Shown in pieces: positions 9,735 through 20,765 of a stretch of 64,000 nucleotides of DNA. A program made the position numbers and the translations under genes. The first letter of the stretch is position 1. Each line of letters opens with the position of its first letter. Origin of the DNA: Nemophila menziesii (Eukaryota > Streptophyta > Magnoliopsida > Boraginales > Hydrophyllaceae); assembly GCA_029959085.1 (NCBI GenBank), contig JARWIR010000016.1, forward strand, positions 21,771,499 through 21,835,498, read 5' to 3'. Under the pieces are notes generated by a model, which searched no databases, was not told where the DNA came from, and was given only the letters and a program-made list of their open reading frames with translations.

Positions 9735-10965
9735 ACAATGAAGAACATGGTCATGGGCTAGTCTTACAGAAGGGCGCGACTTTATGAAACAAAATAGTAT
9801 CTATCAAATAAGAGATGGAAAATCTGTTGATATTTGAAAGGATAATGGTTAAATAAACTATGGAAACTGGAAAGACCACCAAATTGTTATTTGGAAATGG
9901 TTTATGAATTATGGAATGAACATACATCACAATGGTTCACGGAACTTTTGGACAATATCTTTCCTAGTCGAATACTACTAGCGATTACTAGGAAAAGATT
10001 TTACGACCGGAGGTCCACGACTACTTTATTTGTCCGCATTTAAAAATGGAGAATATGTTAGGAAAAAGGAATACAAGATCCTCAAGGACAATCAAATCTT
10101 TGGTTAAGCTGCAATGATCGACATCAATGCATATACAAATACAAGTCTATGGAAAATGATTTGCAACGCGAATATACCAACGAAGTCGAGAATCTTTATT
10201 TAGAAAGTATGCAACAATGCAATTCTAATGGGCAAAAATATGGAGAGAAGGAAGTGTGATGTAATGGTTGATTGTGTATGGTATAAATAAGAAGAAGAAA
10301 CAGTAGTTCACCTACTATTAAATTGTGGAATGTGTCGGGCTACTTGGGTCGGGTCAACTGCATAAATAAGAATACAACCGGATATCTCGGAGCCTTTGGG
10401 ACAGTGGATTTTAGATGTAATTCAAACTTATGTTGAAGGAGGATGGAAATTCAAAGTCATAACTGCCTACGTACTTTGATGCTTTGGAATATATGGAAGG
10501 CAAAAATGGAGAGTAGACACAATGGTACAAAGGTGAATATGGATGGTATCATTGGGATCCCAACAATAATATCAGGCAGCGTTTGGGGCAAATTGGAATA
10601 CTTTTACTCACAACTCGTTGATTGATAACTCAATACCAAGGCCTCCAGAGAGTTGTATAAATTTTCAGACAGACATCGCCTTCACCTGTGATGTGTAATT
10701 TGATCGTCTATACAATCCTACAGGCATTGGTATCGTTCGAATTCATAAGACAAGTGTTAGCAGGTAGCTGGAGAATCAAGTCGGTGTTGAGGATAATCAT
10801 ACAAATGCCGAAGAGGCAGGAGCGGTCATCTTCAAGCACATTCCTCGGTATTTCAATATCAGGGTGGACAGGCTAGCAAAAAAAGTAAGGTATAGGGTAA
10901 CAACAGTTTTGGAAAACGTGGATAGCATTCAGAACTGTTTTAACAAGTTAGGAATTGGCTAATAA
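9735..10965 (+). pseudogene. L1-like LINE 3' relic (RT C-terminal zinc region and RNase H)
   Basis: Broken plus-strand frames read the C-terminal part of a plant L1 ORF2. A zf-RVT-like region lies at about 10110-10350 (IPTKSRIFI, then a WYK...VHLLLNC stretch). An RNase H-like end at about 10840-10950 reads YFNIRVDRLAKK. Many stops and frameshifts are present, and the endonuclease and RT core are missing. The 5' end abuts the inverted-repeat element. Confidence 0.7.
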
Positions 10966-11265
10966 TTATTAGGTAGGATATGTAGATACTTAGGTTTCCT
11001 TTTCGTCCAAAAAAAATTGAGAATTTTTAACATAAACTTTATTCTATAGACTATAGTCTTTTCAAAAGTATATTGGAAAACTAAATAGAATCTTGCTAGC
11101 ACAACATCTAAATGACCAAATACTAGTTTTGAAAGTTGAGGAGATAACCAAGGGGTAATATGCACTTTTCCAAATTAGAAAGGTTCAAATGCCATTACCA
11201 TATCCCATTTGACAGGAAAAAAAGAAAGAAAAAACCTGTACCATATCCTTGAGAGGGAAAAGAAA

Positions 11266-11296
<31 letters not shown>

Positions 11297-11363
11297 GCAG
11301 AGGATAAGATAAATGTAGTGCATTGTTGCCGTAGCTCTTCATTAAATCAAAAAACAAGCAAAG
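10966..11363. other. Upstream region of the plastid-type gene
   Basis: No gene is visible. A GAAAAA-type purine microsatellite occupies about 11249-11297. The last 60 bases (GCCGTAGCTCTTCATTAAATC and onward) look like 5' UTR of the gene starting at 11364. No convincing TATA box was identified. Confidence 0.5.
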
Positions 11364-12093
11364 ATGTCCCTTAAGCTTTTCCATAGTTATCATCATCATT
11401 ATACATCATCACCTACTAATTGTATTCCTTTGCCTAATTTCCAGATTGGTTCGTCTTTAAAGCTAAAGAATGCAGCATTACCTGCCAGAACAAGAAGGCT
11501 CAGATCATCATCTATGGTAGCCGCTCGTGAGGCTTTTAGAGTTTCAGCCTCATTTACGGAACTCGATTTGTCAGAAGAGAATATAAATCAGGTGTTAGCT
11601 GATGCCCGTGATGAGGCAAGTCATCTTCTTCTTCCTCTTTCTTATCTTTATATTAATTATTTCAAGCTATTTATTTCAGTAGTTGCTCGTATACAATTAA
11701 TAATCTAGATATTTTTGCAGTTGGGGCAAATCTTTGATACTTCTGTTGGCATGACAGGTATGCTATTTCTAATTCATTTAATCGTCAAGTTTATAAATTA
11801 AATATTACTTTTATATTTGGCAACAGGAAAAGCACAACTTGCTGAATTGGATGGGCCTTATGTGACAATTAGACTCAGTGGCAGGTTCTGGCATGAAAGA
11901 TCTCTTGTTTTAGCTAGACTTGGAAATTATTTGAAGCAAAGAATTCCTGTAAATCAACTCACTTGAATTATATTTTTCTTTTCATCATTCGATTTTGTTA
12001 TAATTTTGGTTTTTCTTTCTTTAATTATAGGAAATCTTGGAAGTGGCTATAGAAGATGAAAAACAATTAGATGATAGCCCTGAAAATTTCTGA
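11364..12093 (+). CDS. Small plastid-type protein with NifU-like domain (four exons)
   Basis: Exons are 11364-11615, 11721-11757, 11827-11948 and 12031-12093, giving 157 residues. The join is in frame throughout and ends in QLDDSPENF. Residues 1 to about 55 are rich in Ser, Arg and Leu and poor in acids, like a chloroplast transit peptide. The mature part has an acidic helix (ELDLSEENINQVLADARDE). It then has AELDGPYVTIRLSGRFWHER and LKQRIPEILEVAIEDE, which resemble the NifU C-terminal fold but lack the CxxC that binds an Fe-S cluster. Intron 1 must use a GC donor (GAG|GCAAGT), because the nearby GT leads to a stop. Introns 2 and 3 are GT-AG. The function is unknown to me; the NifU resemblance is my reading of the sequence. 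Confidence 0.85.
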
Positions 12094-12224
12094 TCTTCGA
12101 CTCCTTTAAGTTTACCCCTATTATACTAATGGAGATGGAGATTCGAGAACAAATCTTCTCCATGTTGCGAATTGGACCCAACTAAAGTTGTAGTACACAA
12201 TATTGTAACAATTTTTACTTTAAC

Positions 12225-12597
12225 TACAGGCACGGCCAGTTTTCTTCATTCTGAATCTTTTTGCACAGCAGAACAAGAAAAGTAATTAATCCCCAATACT
12301 TTGCATTAGGCAGCTCCTCTATATACAAGTATCTATTTATTTCCCTTTCTTTTCTTAATTAGTTATAGGGATGGCTATATTCATATAAATAGTTTGTTAG
12401 CTGTTCGCCTGTTTGGTGTTTTAACAATAATAGTCATCTCTCATCATCAATTTGGTTATTCATCTTCGCTATCTTCTCTTCACATGAATTCTAGCTCAAG
12501 ATTTACGCTTATATTATGCTCTCATCAAGAAAGATATTCCCAACTCCATCTTAAGAAAAACTTATTATATGAAACAAGCAGTCAAGGGTTGTGATTA
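12225..12597 (+). pseudogene. Relic of a second RLP gene (promoter, signal peptide, start of LRRNT)
   Basis: This stretch matches the start of the RLP locus. GGCACGGCCAGTTTTCTTCA matches the area at about 1686, GCATTAGGCAGC matches the promoter, and TCTAGCTCAAG then TTATGCTCTCA match codons after the signal peptide. The start is followed almost at once by an in-frame stop (ATGGCTATATTCATATAA). Similarity fades after about 12597, around the start of the LRRNT. It is a 5' fragment of a paralogue, implying this was once a small RLP cluster. Confidence 0.8.
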
Positions 12598-12814
12598 TTA
12601 TAATGGGTATAATCAACTAACTTTTCTCTCACACCCCTCCTCCTCCCTCCTCAAACCTTTTTCTTTCATCAAATTTCTTTACATTTTTGTGATTCTTTAC
12701 ACTAAATTTGTGATTTTCTTTACAAATTCTTGGCATATAGCTGTTACTATAGAAAAGAAACAAATACAGCTGTAAATTGGCTTACTTTAGCTAATTAGTT
12801 ACAGTTATATTTTA

Positions 12815-13429
12815 GGGTGAATGCCCAATAAACACCTGCCACCTTAGCCACTTGCCTATAAAAGGCACTTAAGGTAAATATACCTTAATGCCCTTACTGC
12901 TGTCTACTGCCGTCTGCTGCTGCTGTCAAGGGCGAGTAATGGGAATGTTTCCCAACACTCGTGCAAGTACACTTTTGTAAAGATTGAGTAACGTGAATGT
13001 TTCCCAGCACTCGTGCAAGTACACTTTTGTACTTGTGGGCTAATGTTGAGTAATGAGAATGTTTCCCAGCACTCGTGCAAGTACATTTTTGTACTTGTGG
13101 GCTAATGTTGAGTAATGGGAATATTTCCCAACACTCGTGCAAGTACACTTTTGTACTTGTGGGCTAATATTGAGTAGTGGGAATGTTTCCCAACACTCGT
13201 GCACGTACACTTTTGTACTGCCTGCTGCTGCCAAGGGTGAGAGATCGAGAGAGGAGATATATATAAATAACTCAATTTATACGAACTAACAAATAATAAA
13301 CGGACGGCGGCTGGGGTGAGGGGGTAAAATAGGAAAGAAAAAAAATGAGTGTCTTTTATGGGCAAGAAGAAAGCGGCGGGGACGAGGGGGCATTAATTCT
13401 AATTTGAGGTGTTTCTTGGACAATAATCC
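12815..13429. mobile_element. Mutator-like non-autonomous element nested in the copia 5' LTR
   Basis: A perfect 9-bp duplication TATATTTTA flanks it (12806-12814 and 13430-13438). The termini are inverted repeats of about 23 bp: left GGGTGAATGCCC then AATAAACACCT; right, read inward, GGATTATTGTCC then AAGAAACACCT. A 9-bp target duplication is the Mutator hallmark. No transposase is present, and most of the interior is a 62-bp hairpin minisatellite. Confidence 0.88.
12934..13222. repeat. Five-copy 62-bp hairpin minisatellite
   Basis: Units start GAGTAATGGGAATGTTTCCC at 12934 (shortened to 52 bp), 12986, 13048, 13110 and 13172 (partial). Each unit holds two inverted repeats: GGGAA-TGT-TTCCC and CAAGTACA-CTTT-TGTACTTG. 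The array is bracketed by related CTGCTGCTG-CAAGGG sequences (about 12915-12935 and 13221-13242). Reverse-strand reading frames here are only the repeat translated. Confidence 0.9.
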
Positions 13430-13722
13430 TATATTTTATTCTAGTCTAGATGAATGTACTTAGACATCTTATTAAACAAAATACATTTACTAAACTACAG
13501 CTATATATATATGGTTTTGTACACAAAATGCAATTAAGCAATACAATTCTTCTGTTCTCTCTTCTTCTTCTTCTTTACTTTTCTCTGCAATCTTCAAGCT
13601 TTTTATCTCTTTCTACAACGGCTTCTCTACAAACTCCTGCTTGATTCTTTACATGGTACCACATGATAACTTTCTTCCGCATTACTATACACGACATATA
13701 AACTACATATCCTAAATCAACA

Positions 13723-14540
13723 ATGGCATGCAACGCTTCAGTCATTGAAGATTTTTCAAGTCCCTATAATCTTCATCCAAGCGAGAACACAAGGGCTTCT
13801 CTTGTCTCTGAAATTCTCAATGGTGAAAATTATTTGTCTTAGACGACATCTATCAAAATTTCTCTTGCTGTTAAAAACAAACTCGGTTTCATTAATGGCG
13901 AAATCAATCACCATCACTCACTGATTTAACACTCTTCTCAGCCTGGAATCGCGCCAATAATCTGGTATTATCTTCTTGACTCCTCAACTCAATCTCTAAA
14001 GAAATACGAGTTAACTTTATGTTAATTTCTGCATATGAATTATACAATGAACTTAAAACGTGTTTCTCTAAAAACAATGGAACAAGAGTGTTTCAATTGG
14101 AAAAATCTTTGAACTCAAATGCACAAAACTCAAGCTCTATTTCTGAAATTTTTTCCTAAATTCAAAACTTTAAGGGATGAATATGCCAATTTTAGACCTC
14201 TTCCTACATGTTCATGTGGTTATATTATTCAATGTATCTGCAAACTATTTGATACGTTTAAAGAACGACAGCAGAATGATTTTGTGATCAAGTTTTTAAT
14301 TGGCTTGAATGATTAATACTCAGCTGTTAGAAGTCAAATACTGTTAATAGATCTCTTACCCAAAATCAACTCGGTTTTTGCTATGTTAATCAAAGAAGAG
14401 AGTTGAAAATCACAAAAAAATCGATTTCTTTACCACCGACTCAAGCTTTCTATGCCAAGAACACACAAAAACCCAACTACTTTGTAGAAAGGAAGGTCAT
14501 TTGTACACATTGTGAATATAATGGTCACCATTAACAAGTG
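13723..14540 (+). pseudogene. Copia gag, broken
   Basis: From ATG 13723 the frame reads a typical copia gag N-terminus: a conserved LHPSENTRASLVSEILNG stretch, then NYLS followed by a stop. The UBN2-type region resumes at about 14040-14316 (SKFKTLRDEYANF, CSCGYIIQC). A worn zinc knuckle (a Cys-rich HCEYNGH stretch) lies at about 14505-14540. Stops and frameshifts make it non-functional. It is cut at about 14541 by a solo-LTR-like insertion. Confidence 0.75.
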
Positions 14541-15583
14541 CTTTTACTCATTTGACTTATTACTCTTAAGTAAAAAGTCCAATCAGAATTCTTCATTATA
14601 AATAGGCATTTAGACCTCATTTTTTCACACACTTCATTATTTTAAAAGAGAGAGTCAAAGCAAAAAGGCAGGGGAGAAAGCTAGAGCTGGAGAATTCCAT
14701 TTCTTCAAACAGTAGCCGAATCCAATCCTTAAATTATGTTCTTTATTCTATTTATGTATTTGACAATAATGATTTATTTTCAATTTCTAGTTTTAGTATG
14801 AGCTAATTCCATTTGTACTTGAGAATCGCATTTATGGGTTGAACCTTAATTTGTTTAATTAATGTTTTTGAATTTGAGATTATAAGATTTAATCTGAATT
14901 AGGTATCTTGTATTGCCTATTATTTTACGCTTATTTACTATTTCTAATCTGATCAATTAGAAACAGGGTTAGGTAATTAGAATATTCACTTTAGTAGCGA
15001 AGTGATTATCTTGACAGGGGGTTTAATTACGGACCTAGGTAATAGACGTGTGGTATTCATCATTGATCCTGACGGGCTTGACGGACCACGCAGCCAATTG
15101 GGTAAAAGACTTCAACATTCGAAGGTAGCTTATAATCGCCCTGACGGGGTTCGCAATACCATAGGATAGCTCCTAAGTCCACCGTGACGGGGGTTAGGAG
15201 ATACTAGAGTCCCGACTAATACAAAAATACCAATTTAGCTCGTAAACGGAAGCATTGATTAAATAGATTTAGGTGAAACCCTTGCGAGACTCAAGTACCT
15301 TTCCCATTCTTGCGTCCAAACTTATTCACTTGCATTATTTCCTTTCAGTTAATCATTTTAGCACTTTTATTTTATTGCGTTTTTAGTTACAAAACAAAAA
15401 CAAACATTTTTATATTTTATTTTTCTGTCCTAACAATTATCCCTACTTATTTGATACACACTATAAGTCATATCCATTTGTCACTAAGATCGAAACCCGT
15501 TTATCGAATTATTACTTGGACGACCCGTACACTTGCGGTTCGTGTCCCTCCTTTTTAGGGATGTGATTTTATCACACACCATG
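14541..15583 (+). mobile_element. Solo LTR (Athila-related) inside copia gag-pol
   Basis: This 1-kb block separates the copia zinc knuckle from its protease. It matches the layout of the Athila LTRs at 51584-53148. There is a TATA-like TATAAATAGG at about 14599, then a TTGAGAATCGCATTTATGGG region. CCTGACGG-type motifs lie at about 15011, 15065, 15138 and 15182, with GTACACTTGCGGTT near the end (about 15527). No internal domain is present, so it is probably a solo LTR from recombination. The end bases are approximate, and no target duplication could be fixed. Confidence 0.7.
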
Positions 15584-15599
15584 AGACACCAGAAAGCTA

Positions 15600-18176
15600 A
15601 TGGAATTACCCCATGCTTCATCATTAGATGTACTTGTTGTGCATCAAGTATCCATTCAAGAAGGTAATTCTTGTAATTCTTATTGGATTCTTGATACAGG
15701 TTCTACATATCACCTTATTTACTCTTCATATTTTTACACTAATGAGTCTCATGATGTTAATATTCATGTCACTCTCCCTAATGGACAAATGGTCTATGCA
15801 ACACACAAAGGAAGCATTTGCTTAAACCAACATATTACTCTGAAAAATGTTCTATGTGTGACTATCTGGCTATCTTCAAGTACAATCTACTTTAATATCT
15901 AAGCTCACAAAAGACTCAACTATCTCAATTGTTTTCTTTCCATCTTATTATGCATTGCAGGATTCCAAAACACAGAAGACGATTGGGATTGCGTATGAAA
16001 AGAATGTTCTATATTACTTAAAAAACTTCATTCAAACTCCTACAGCTTTTGCAGTTACCACTCAGAAGTTTGACTTGCGGCACTCAAGACTTGGGCATCC
16101 TTCTCGACTATGCTGTAGATATCGCCGCCTAGGCGCGCCTAGGCGCCGTCTAGGCGTCAACTCCCCCCTCAACCGCTTACGCCTAGTAAAAATGCTAGGC
16201 ATTTTTGCCCAACGCCTTAGTCGCCGTGGAAGAGGCGCCTAGCCCGCCTTGGCACCGATTAATGGTAAAAACTTGCCGCCTAGGCCCTCCATTAAATTTA
16301 TTTTACTCTCGGAAATTCTTGAATTGATATTATAACTCTAATTTTAGTATTTTTCATATTCAATATAGTGGTGTTAGATGAATTTTATGACTTAAATAGA
16401 TAAAATTATCATAATTATACACGCGTATTACTAAATATATAAATTTACATAGCAGGATTCAAAACCGCGTAATCCCGCCTAGGCCCCGCGTAGTCCCTCC
16501 TAGGCGCTAGGCCCCAGTCGACCGCCTAGGCCGCGGGACCGAGATCTACAGCATAGCTTCTCGAGCAAAACTACAAGCTCTAAAATCTATAGATTCTGTT
16601 GTTTCTTTCTTACACTATAATGTTTGTGCTACTTTACATTTTGCTAAACAAAAGAAGTTAGTATTTCCTATTTCCAAAACATGTAGCTCTTCTTGTTTAA
16701 TACATTGTGACATTTGGGGACCTCTTAAAGAAATTTCTTACTCAGGTTATATGTATTTTCTTACAATTGTGGATGACTATTCTAGATGCACTTGGGTTTA
16801 TATGATGAGCACCAAATATGAAGTTTGTACACGCTTATTGACCTTTTACAATTTAGTTTTAACTCAGTTCAATACAAAAATAAAGGCAATTAGATCAGAC
16901 TATGGCCTTGAGTTCACTTTATATAGCTTTAATGCTTCTCATGGCATTATTCATTAATTGAGTTGTGTTGAAACGCCACAACAAATTGGCTTGGTGGAAA
17001 GAAAACACCAACACTTATTAACAATAGCCAGAGCTTTAATGTTTCAAGCAAAATTACCCATTCAATATTGGTCTGAGTCAATTCTTACTGCAGCTTATTT
17101 TATAAACTTCCTACCCGCCATTCTGCTTCAAAACCTTTCTCCATATCAAATGTTATACAAAAAATCTCCAAACCTAAGCCATTTAAGAGTCTTTGGTTCT
17201 TTATGTTATGCTTCTACACTACAGCAGAACAGGTCAAAGTTTGACTCAAGAGCAGTCAAGTGTGTATTCCTGAGCTACCTTATAGCAACAAAAGGCTACA
17301 AGTTACTTGATATATCAACCAGCCAAACTTTTATTTTAATAAATGTAATTTTTCATGTAACAATTTTCCCTTTTCTGAAACAACACCTCCCACAAATCTT
17401 CATACTTTCTTGTTCCCTCCCTCATCTAGTTCATATTCCGATATATACATAAGATTTACACAACCCTCTATACCTTCTAACCCCTCCACCCACACTGAAC
17501 CAAAACAACCACACAAATATACAAGACATAGACAACCTCCTGCCTACCTCAAAGATTACATATATCCTTCAACTTCACTATGTACATCCCAAACAACTCA
17601 GAGATACGAAATTCCTACTACACTAACACAAGGTATTCTTTACCCTAAAAATGACTTTCTAAGCACTCAACAACTATCAGATAAATACACTAAATTCGTT
17701 GCTTCAATAACTATTCATAATGAGCCTAGATACTACAAGCAAGCATCTTCTTCTCCTGACTGGATGGATGCAATTTAAAAAAAGCTCTTAGCTCTAGAGA
17801 GAAAACAAACATGGACCATAGTTCCACTTACAAATACTATATGAAGCCTATTGGATGTAAGTGGGTCTTTAAACTCAAATACAAGGCCGATGGTACACTA
17901 GAAAGGCGTAAAGCAAGACTAATCGACAAAGGCTACAATCAACAAGAAGGTCTAGACTTTTTTGACACCTTCTCACATGTTGCAAAGCTTGTATCTATCA
18001 GACTCATGATTGCTTTAGCTTCAATAAATAATTTTCATCTTCACCAACTTGATATTAATAATGTGTTTCACCATGGTGACTTAAATGAAGAAGTGTTCAC
18101 GTCTCTACCTCAAGGTATTCATGCTCCTCCAAACTCGGTGTGTAAGTTGATCAAAGTCTATATGATTATAAGTTGA
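15600..18176 (+). pseudogene. Copia pol (protease, integrase, partial RT), broken
   Basis: The protease motif WILDTGST lies at about 15686-15709. The GAG-pre-integrase piece (HSRLGHPS at about 16080) is interrupted by the 16108-16556 insertion. Integrase follows at about 16700-17290, with its acidic residues in CDIWGPL, IRSDYGLEF and LVERKHQ, and a stop at 16955-16957. The reverse transcriptase begins at about 17820 (CKWVFKLKYKADGTLERRKARL) and continues to VCKLIK at about 18155. There a deletion has removed the YVDD catalytic part and all of RNase H. The element cannot move itself. Confidence 0.85.
16108..16556. mobile_element. hAT-like MITE rich in CCTAGGCG, nested in copia integrase
   Basis: It is flanked by the 8-bp duplication CTTCTCGA (16100-16107 and 16557-16564). 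Its ends are the perfect 13-bp inverted repeat CTATGCTGTAGAT. Removing the element and one duplication rejoins the copia frame (GHPS to RAKLQ). Both ends are full of CCTAGGCG palindromes; the centre is A/T-rich. An 8-bp duplication fits hAT. A relative in the other orientation lies at 50017-50483. Confidence 0.9.
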
Positions 18177-18242
18177 TCATGCTCCTTAATTATCCCCAAG
18201 ATGAACATCACTAATAGTCATGTCCCGCTTGTGGGGGGATCT

Positions 18243-18607
18243 TGGAATATAGCTGCTACTATAAAAAAGAAACAAATACATCTGCTAAGTTTAGGGACTA
18301 AAACTATAAATTAGCTTACTTTAGCTAATTAGTTACAATTTTGTTGTATTTTATTCTAGCTTAGATGAATGTACTTAGACATCTTGTTACAAAATACATT
18401 CCCTAAACTACAACTATATATATGCTTTTGTACACAAAACACAAGTAAGCAATACAATTCTACTATTCTATCTTCTTCTTCTTCTTCTTCTTCTTCTTCT
18501 TTTTCTTCTTCTTCTTTTTCTTCTTCTTTACTTTTCTCTGCAATCTTCAAGCTTTTTTACCTCTTGCTACAATGGATTCTCTACAAACTCCTGCTTGATT
18601 CTTTACA
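18243..18607 (+). repeat. 3' LTR of the copia element
   Basis: It shares start, middle and end with the 5' LTR at 12731-13653. A TTC microsatellite has grown at about 18471-18530. The preceding GTGGGGGGA is the polypurine tract. Confidence 0.85.
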
Positions 18608-18608
18608 A

Positions 18609-18908
18609 TCTTAAATTGCCAATTCAACCAAAAGTCTGAACCGTTCGGAGAAGGCATTATATTAATGAGATTTTACACTCCTACACGCCCCCTCACTCGC
18701 AATCTAAGTAGAAGCCTTAGAAGCTTAGTAGAGTTAGAGAGATCTAAGCTTTGCACGTGCATATCTATAGTGGGTGGAGATGGAGAGACTCAAACCTGGA
18801 ACCACGGTCTACCGTGGAGCTCTGATACCATCTTAAATATCCAACTCAACCAAAAGCTCGAACCGTTAGGAGAAGGCATTATATATATGAGTTTTTCACT
18901 TTTCTACA
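18609..18908 (-). mobile_element. Complete 300-bp TRIM/SMART retroelement
   Basis: Read on the minus strand, LTRs of 78 bp (18831-18908) and 77 bp (18609-18685) both start TGTAG and share AATGCCTTCTCC, ACGGTTC and TTTTGGTTGA words. The primer site TGGTATCAGAGCTCC (18816-18830) directly follows the first LTR. A purine tract GAGTGAGGGGGCG (18686-18698) directly precedes the second. The interior is only about 145 bp and non-coding. All signals needed for reverse transcription are kept. It sits directly against the 3' edge of the copia LTR. Confidence 0.85.
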
Positions 18909-18993
18909 AATATATAATTATACACCTCTCCCTCTCTCTTGCTTTCTTTTCCAGCTCCTCTTTCTCTTTTCTCTTCCAGCAAGCATATAATCA

Positions 18994-20690
18994 TGAACTT
19001 CTATGCTTTTTCCTACCCCCTAGCAAAAAACAAAGAGTTAGTAATCACTCCAGATAAGGACTTAGTCTACAAAACAGTATATGAGTCAAAACTCATTGCT
19101 CAACTAATTATTCAAGAGAAGACCAACTTCGCTGTTATTAATCACATTAACAAATATTGGTCTCTCAAGCAACAAAGTAGAAGTGGAGAAACTTAACTCA
19201 AACATTGTACTCATCCATTTTGGGTACAAAGATGACAAGACCAAAGTGTGGGAACAAAGGCCCTGGACGATTCAAGGTAAACATTTAACTATTTATCAAC
19301 ATAACATAAATGGAGAGAATGAAGTGAAGAATACTACACTATAAATTCAATTATCAGGAATTCCGATAAATCTTCTCACTACTAAATGTTTAGAGAAATT
19401 ACTAAGTTACTTTGGACAAGTTCACGCTATTGAACTACCTGAATCAGTGGAGGTTGATCAATCTTCAATCGCTAGAGCCATAATTGATTGGAGCTTGGAT
19501 AATCCTCTAGTACTAGCTATCAAATTTTGGGAAAATGAGATTAAACCGACATAGATTAAGTTTAGTTTTGAAAATATAGGCTAAGTCTGCTATGGATGTG
19601 GACTCTTTGGGCATGAAGAAGTGAATTGCAGAAACCCTAAATTTTTGCCCAAATTGGGTGGATAGATTAAACTCTCTACTCAGGGTCTATCTCAATCATA
19701 TGTGGCTCTCAAATTGATATAAGAACAAAAAATAGCTATGAATTTACCTGGAAATAATAAACCTTTTTTATCAAGTTGGTGTATCAAATCGGTGTACCCC
19801 AAATCAATAGAAGCGAGTGGTCTCAGTAACGGAGTAGAAAACAGAGTAAAAGGTACCAACAGAGTTTTGAATTTGTGAGTATAGCAGATAATGGTACCGT
19901 TAATGGTTTGGGTAAAGGACAAGAGACGAATAAGGCTAAAAAGAAGGACAATAGTGGATATGGTTTTTCTTTGAGTGTGAATAAAATGAAAGAGATATAA
20001 GAGAAAGAGAAGATTTATAAAGAAAAGGAAATTAGACTTGCCAATCTGGCAAGTGACGTGGTTAAAAAAATCCAAACACCTTCGACACATGGAGAAGACT
20101 TGGTCTTCGGTAGCTTTAGTAGTCAGTGTCAGACTATAAAGAGTTCCAATGTTATATTAAGATCAACACAATCCAAGTCAAACCAAAACAACACTCTAAA
20201 ATATAAAACCCCTCCCGATTCACTTCAGATAAACACTACAAACTCGAACCCCAAATTTCCCCCAAATCACAGATCCCTATCCCAGCCCCAATTAACAATT
20301 CTCCATTGGAGAACTTCAACTATGATGGCTTCTCCACACCAAAAAACTCATATCAAACCAACTCTATCCCTATCCCAACCCAACTTTACATTGGTTCCTC
20401 AGTCAATGTTCAGACCAATCGAAGCTATAACACTAATAAAGGTATGGCAAAATATGAAAGTATGGATATAATCCGTCAATCATTGAAGACAACTAGTAGA
20501 AAAAAGAAACGAGATTGTTTAATTCAAGTGAATGTGAAAAGACAGAAAACAATTTGGGGGTTTAGAAGTTTGTTAAGAAAAGAGGAAATGGAGGATATTG
20601 AAAGTAGAGAAAATGGCAATAATGGTGAAGCTACTCAACAGGTTTGCAGGGTTGACCTTGATCAACCACATGAGGAAGAATGATACAAAC
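18994..20690 (+). pseudogene. LINE ORF1-like relic (DUF4283 and CCHC zinc knuckle)
   Basis: Broken plus-strand frames read a plant L1-type ORF1. A DUF4283-like RNA-binding region lies at about 18994-19560 (LIAQLIIQEKTNF, LLSYFGQVHAIELPESVEVD). It is followed at about 19584-19630 by a CCHC knuckle (CYGCGLFGHEEVNC). A long low-complexity linker runs to about 20690. Stops and frameshifts are frequent, and no endonuclease or RT follows. Confidence 0.7.
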
Positions 20691-20765
20691 AACCTAGAGT
20701 TGTCAAGGAACTGGCACATCCTTAAAAGTCCATACCCTTACTGGTTAATATAAGTAAAATTAGAG

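Larger units (their letters stand above)
12731..18607 (+). mobile_element. Degenerate Ty1/copia retrotransposon with nested insertions
   Basis: LTRs lie at 12731-13653 (interrupted) and 18243-18607. Both start TGG, end GATTCTTTACA and share TTAGATGAATGTACTTAGACA-type sequence. A worn primer site (TGGTACCA) follows the 5' LTR, and a GTGGGGGGA purine tract precedes the 3' LTR. The order gag, protease, integrase, reverse transcriptase identifies copia. The flanks ATTCT and ATCTT may be a decayed duplication. Three later insertions sit inside: 12815-13429, about 14541-15583 and 16108-16556. Confidence 0.85.

Noticed and set aside
12934..13222. Repeat array that might suggest CRISPR
   Set aside because: Units are continuous tandem copies without unique spacers, inside a plant transposon.
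12894..13365. Four overlapping reverse-strand ORFs with repeated CTCTSAGKHS-type peptides
   Set aside because: They are the 62-bp minisatellite read in several frames; no start context or homology.
18811..18835. GCTCTGATACCA, possible tRNA 3' end
   Set aside because: No cloverleaf around it; it is the primer binding site of the minus-strand TRIM.
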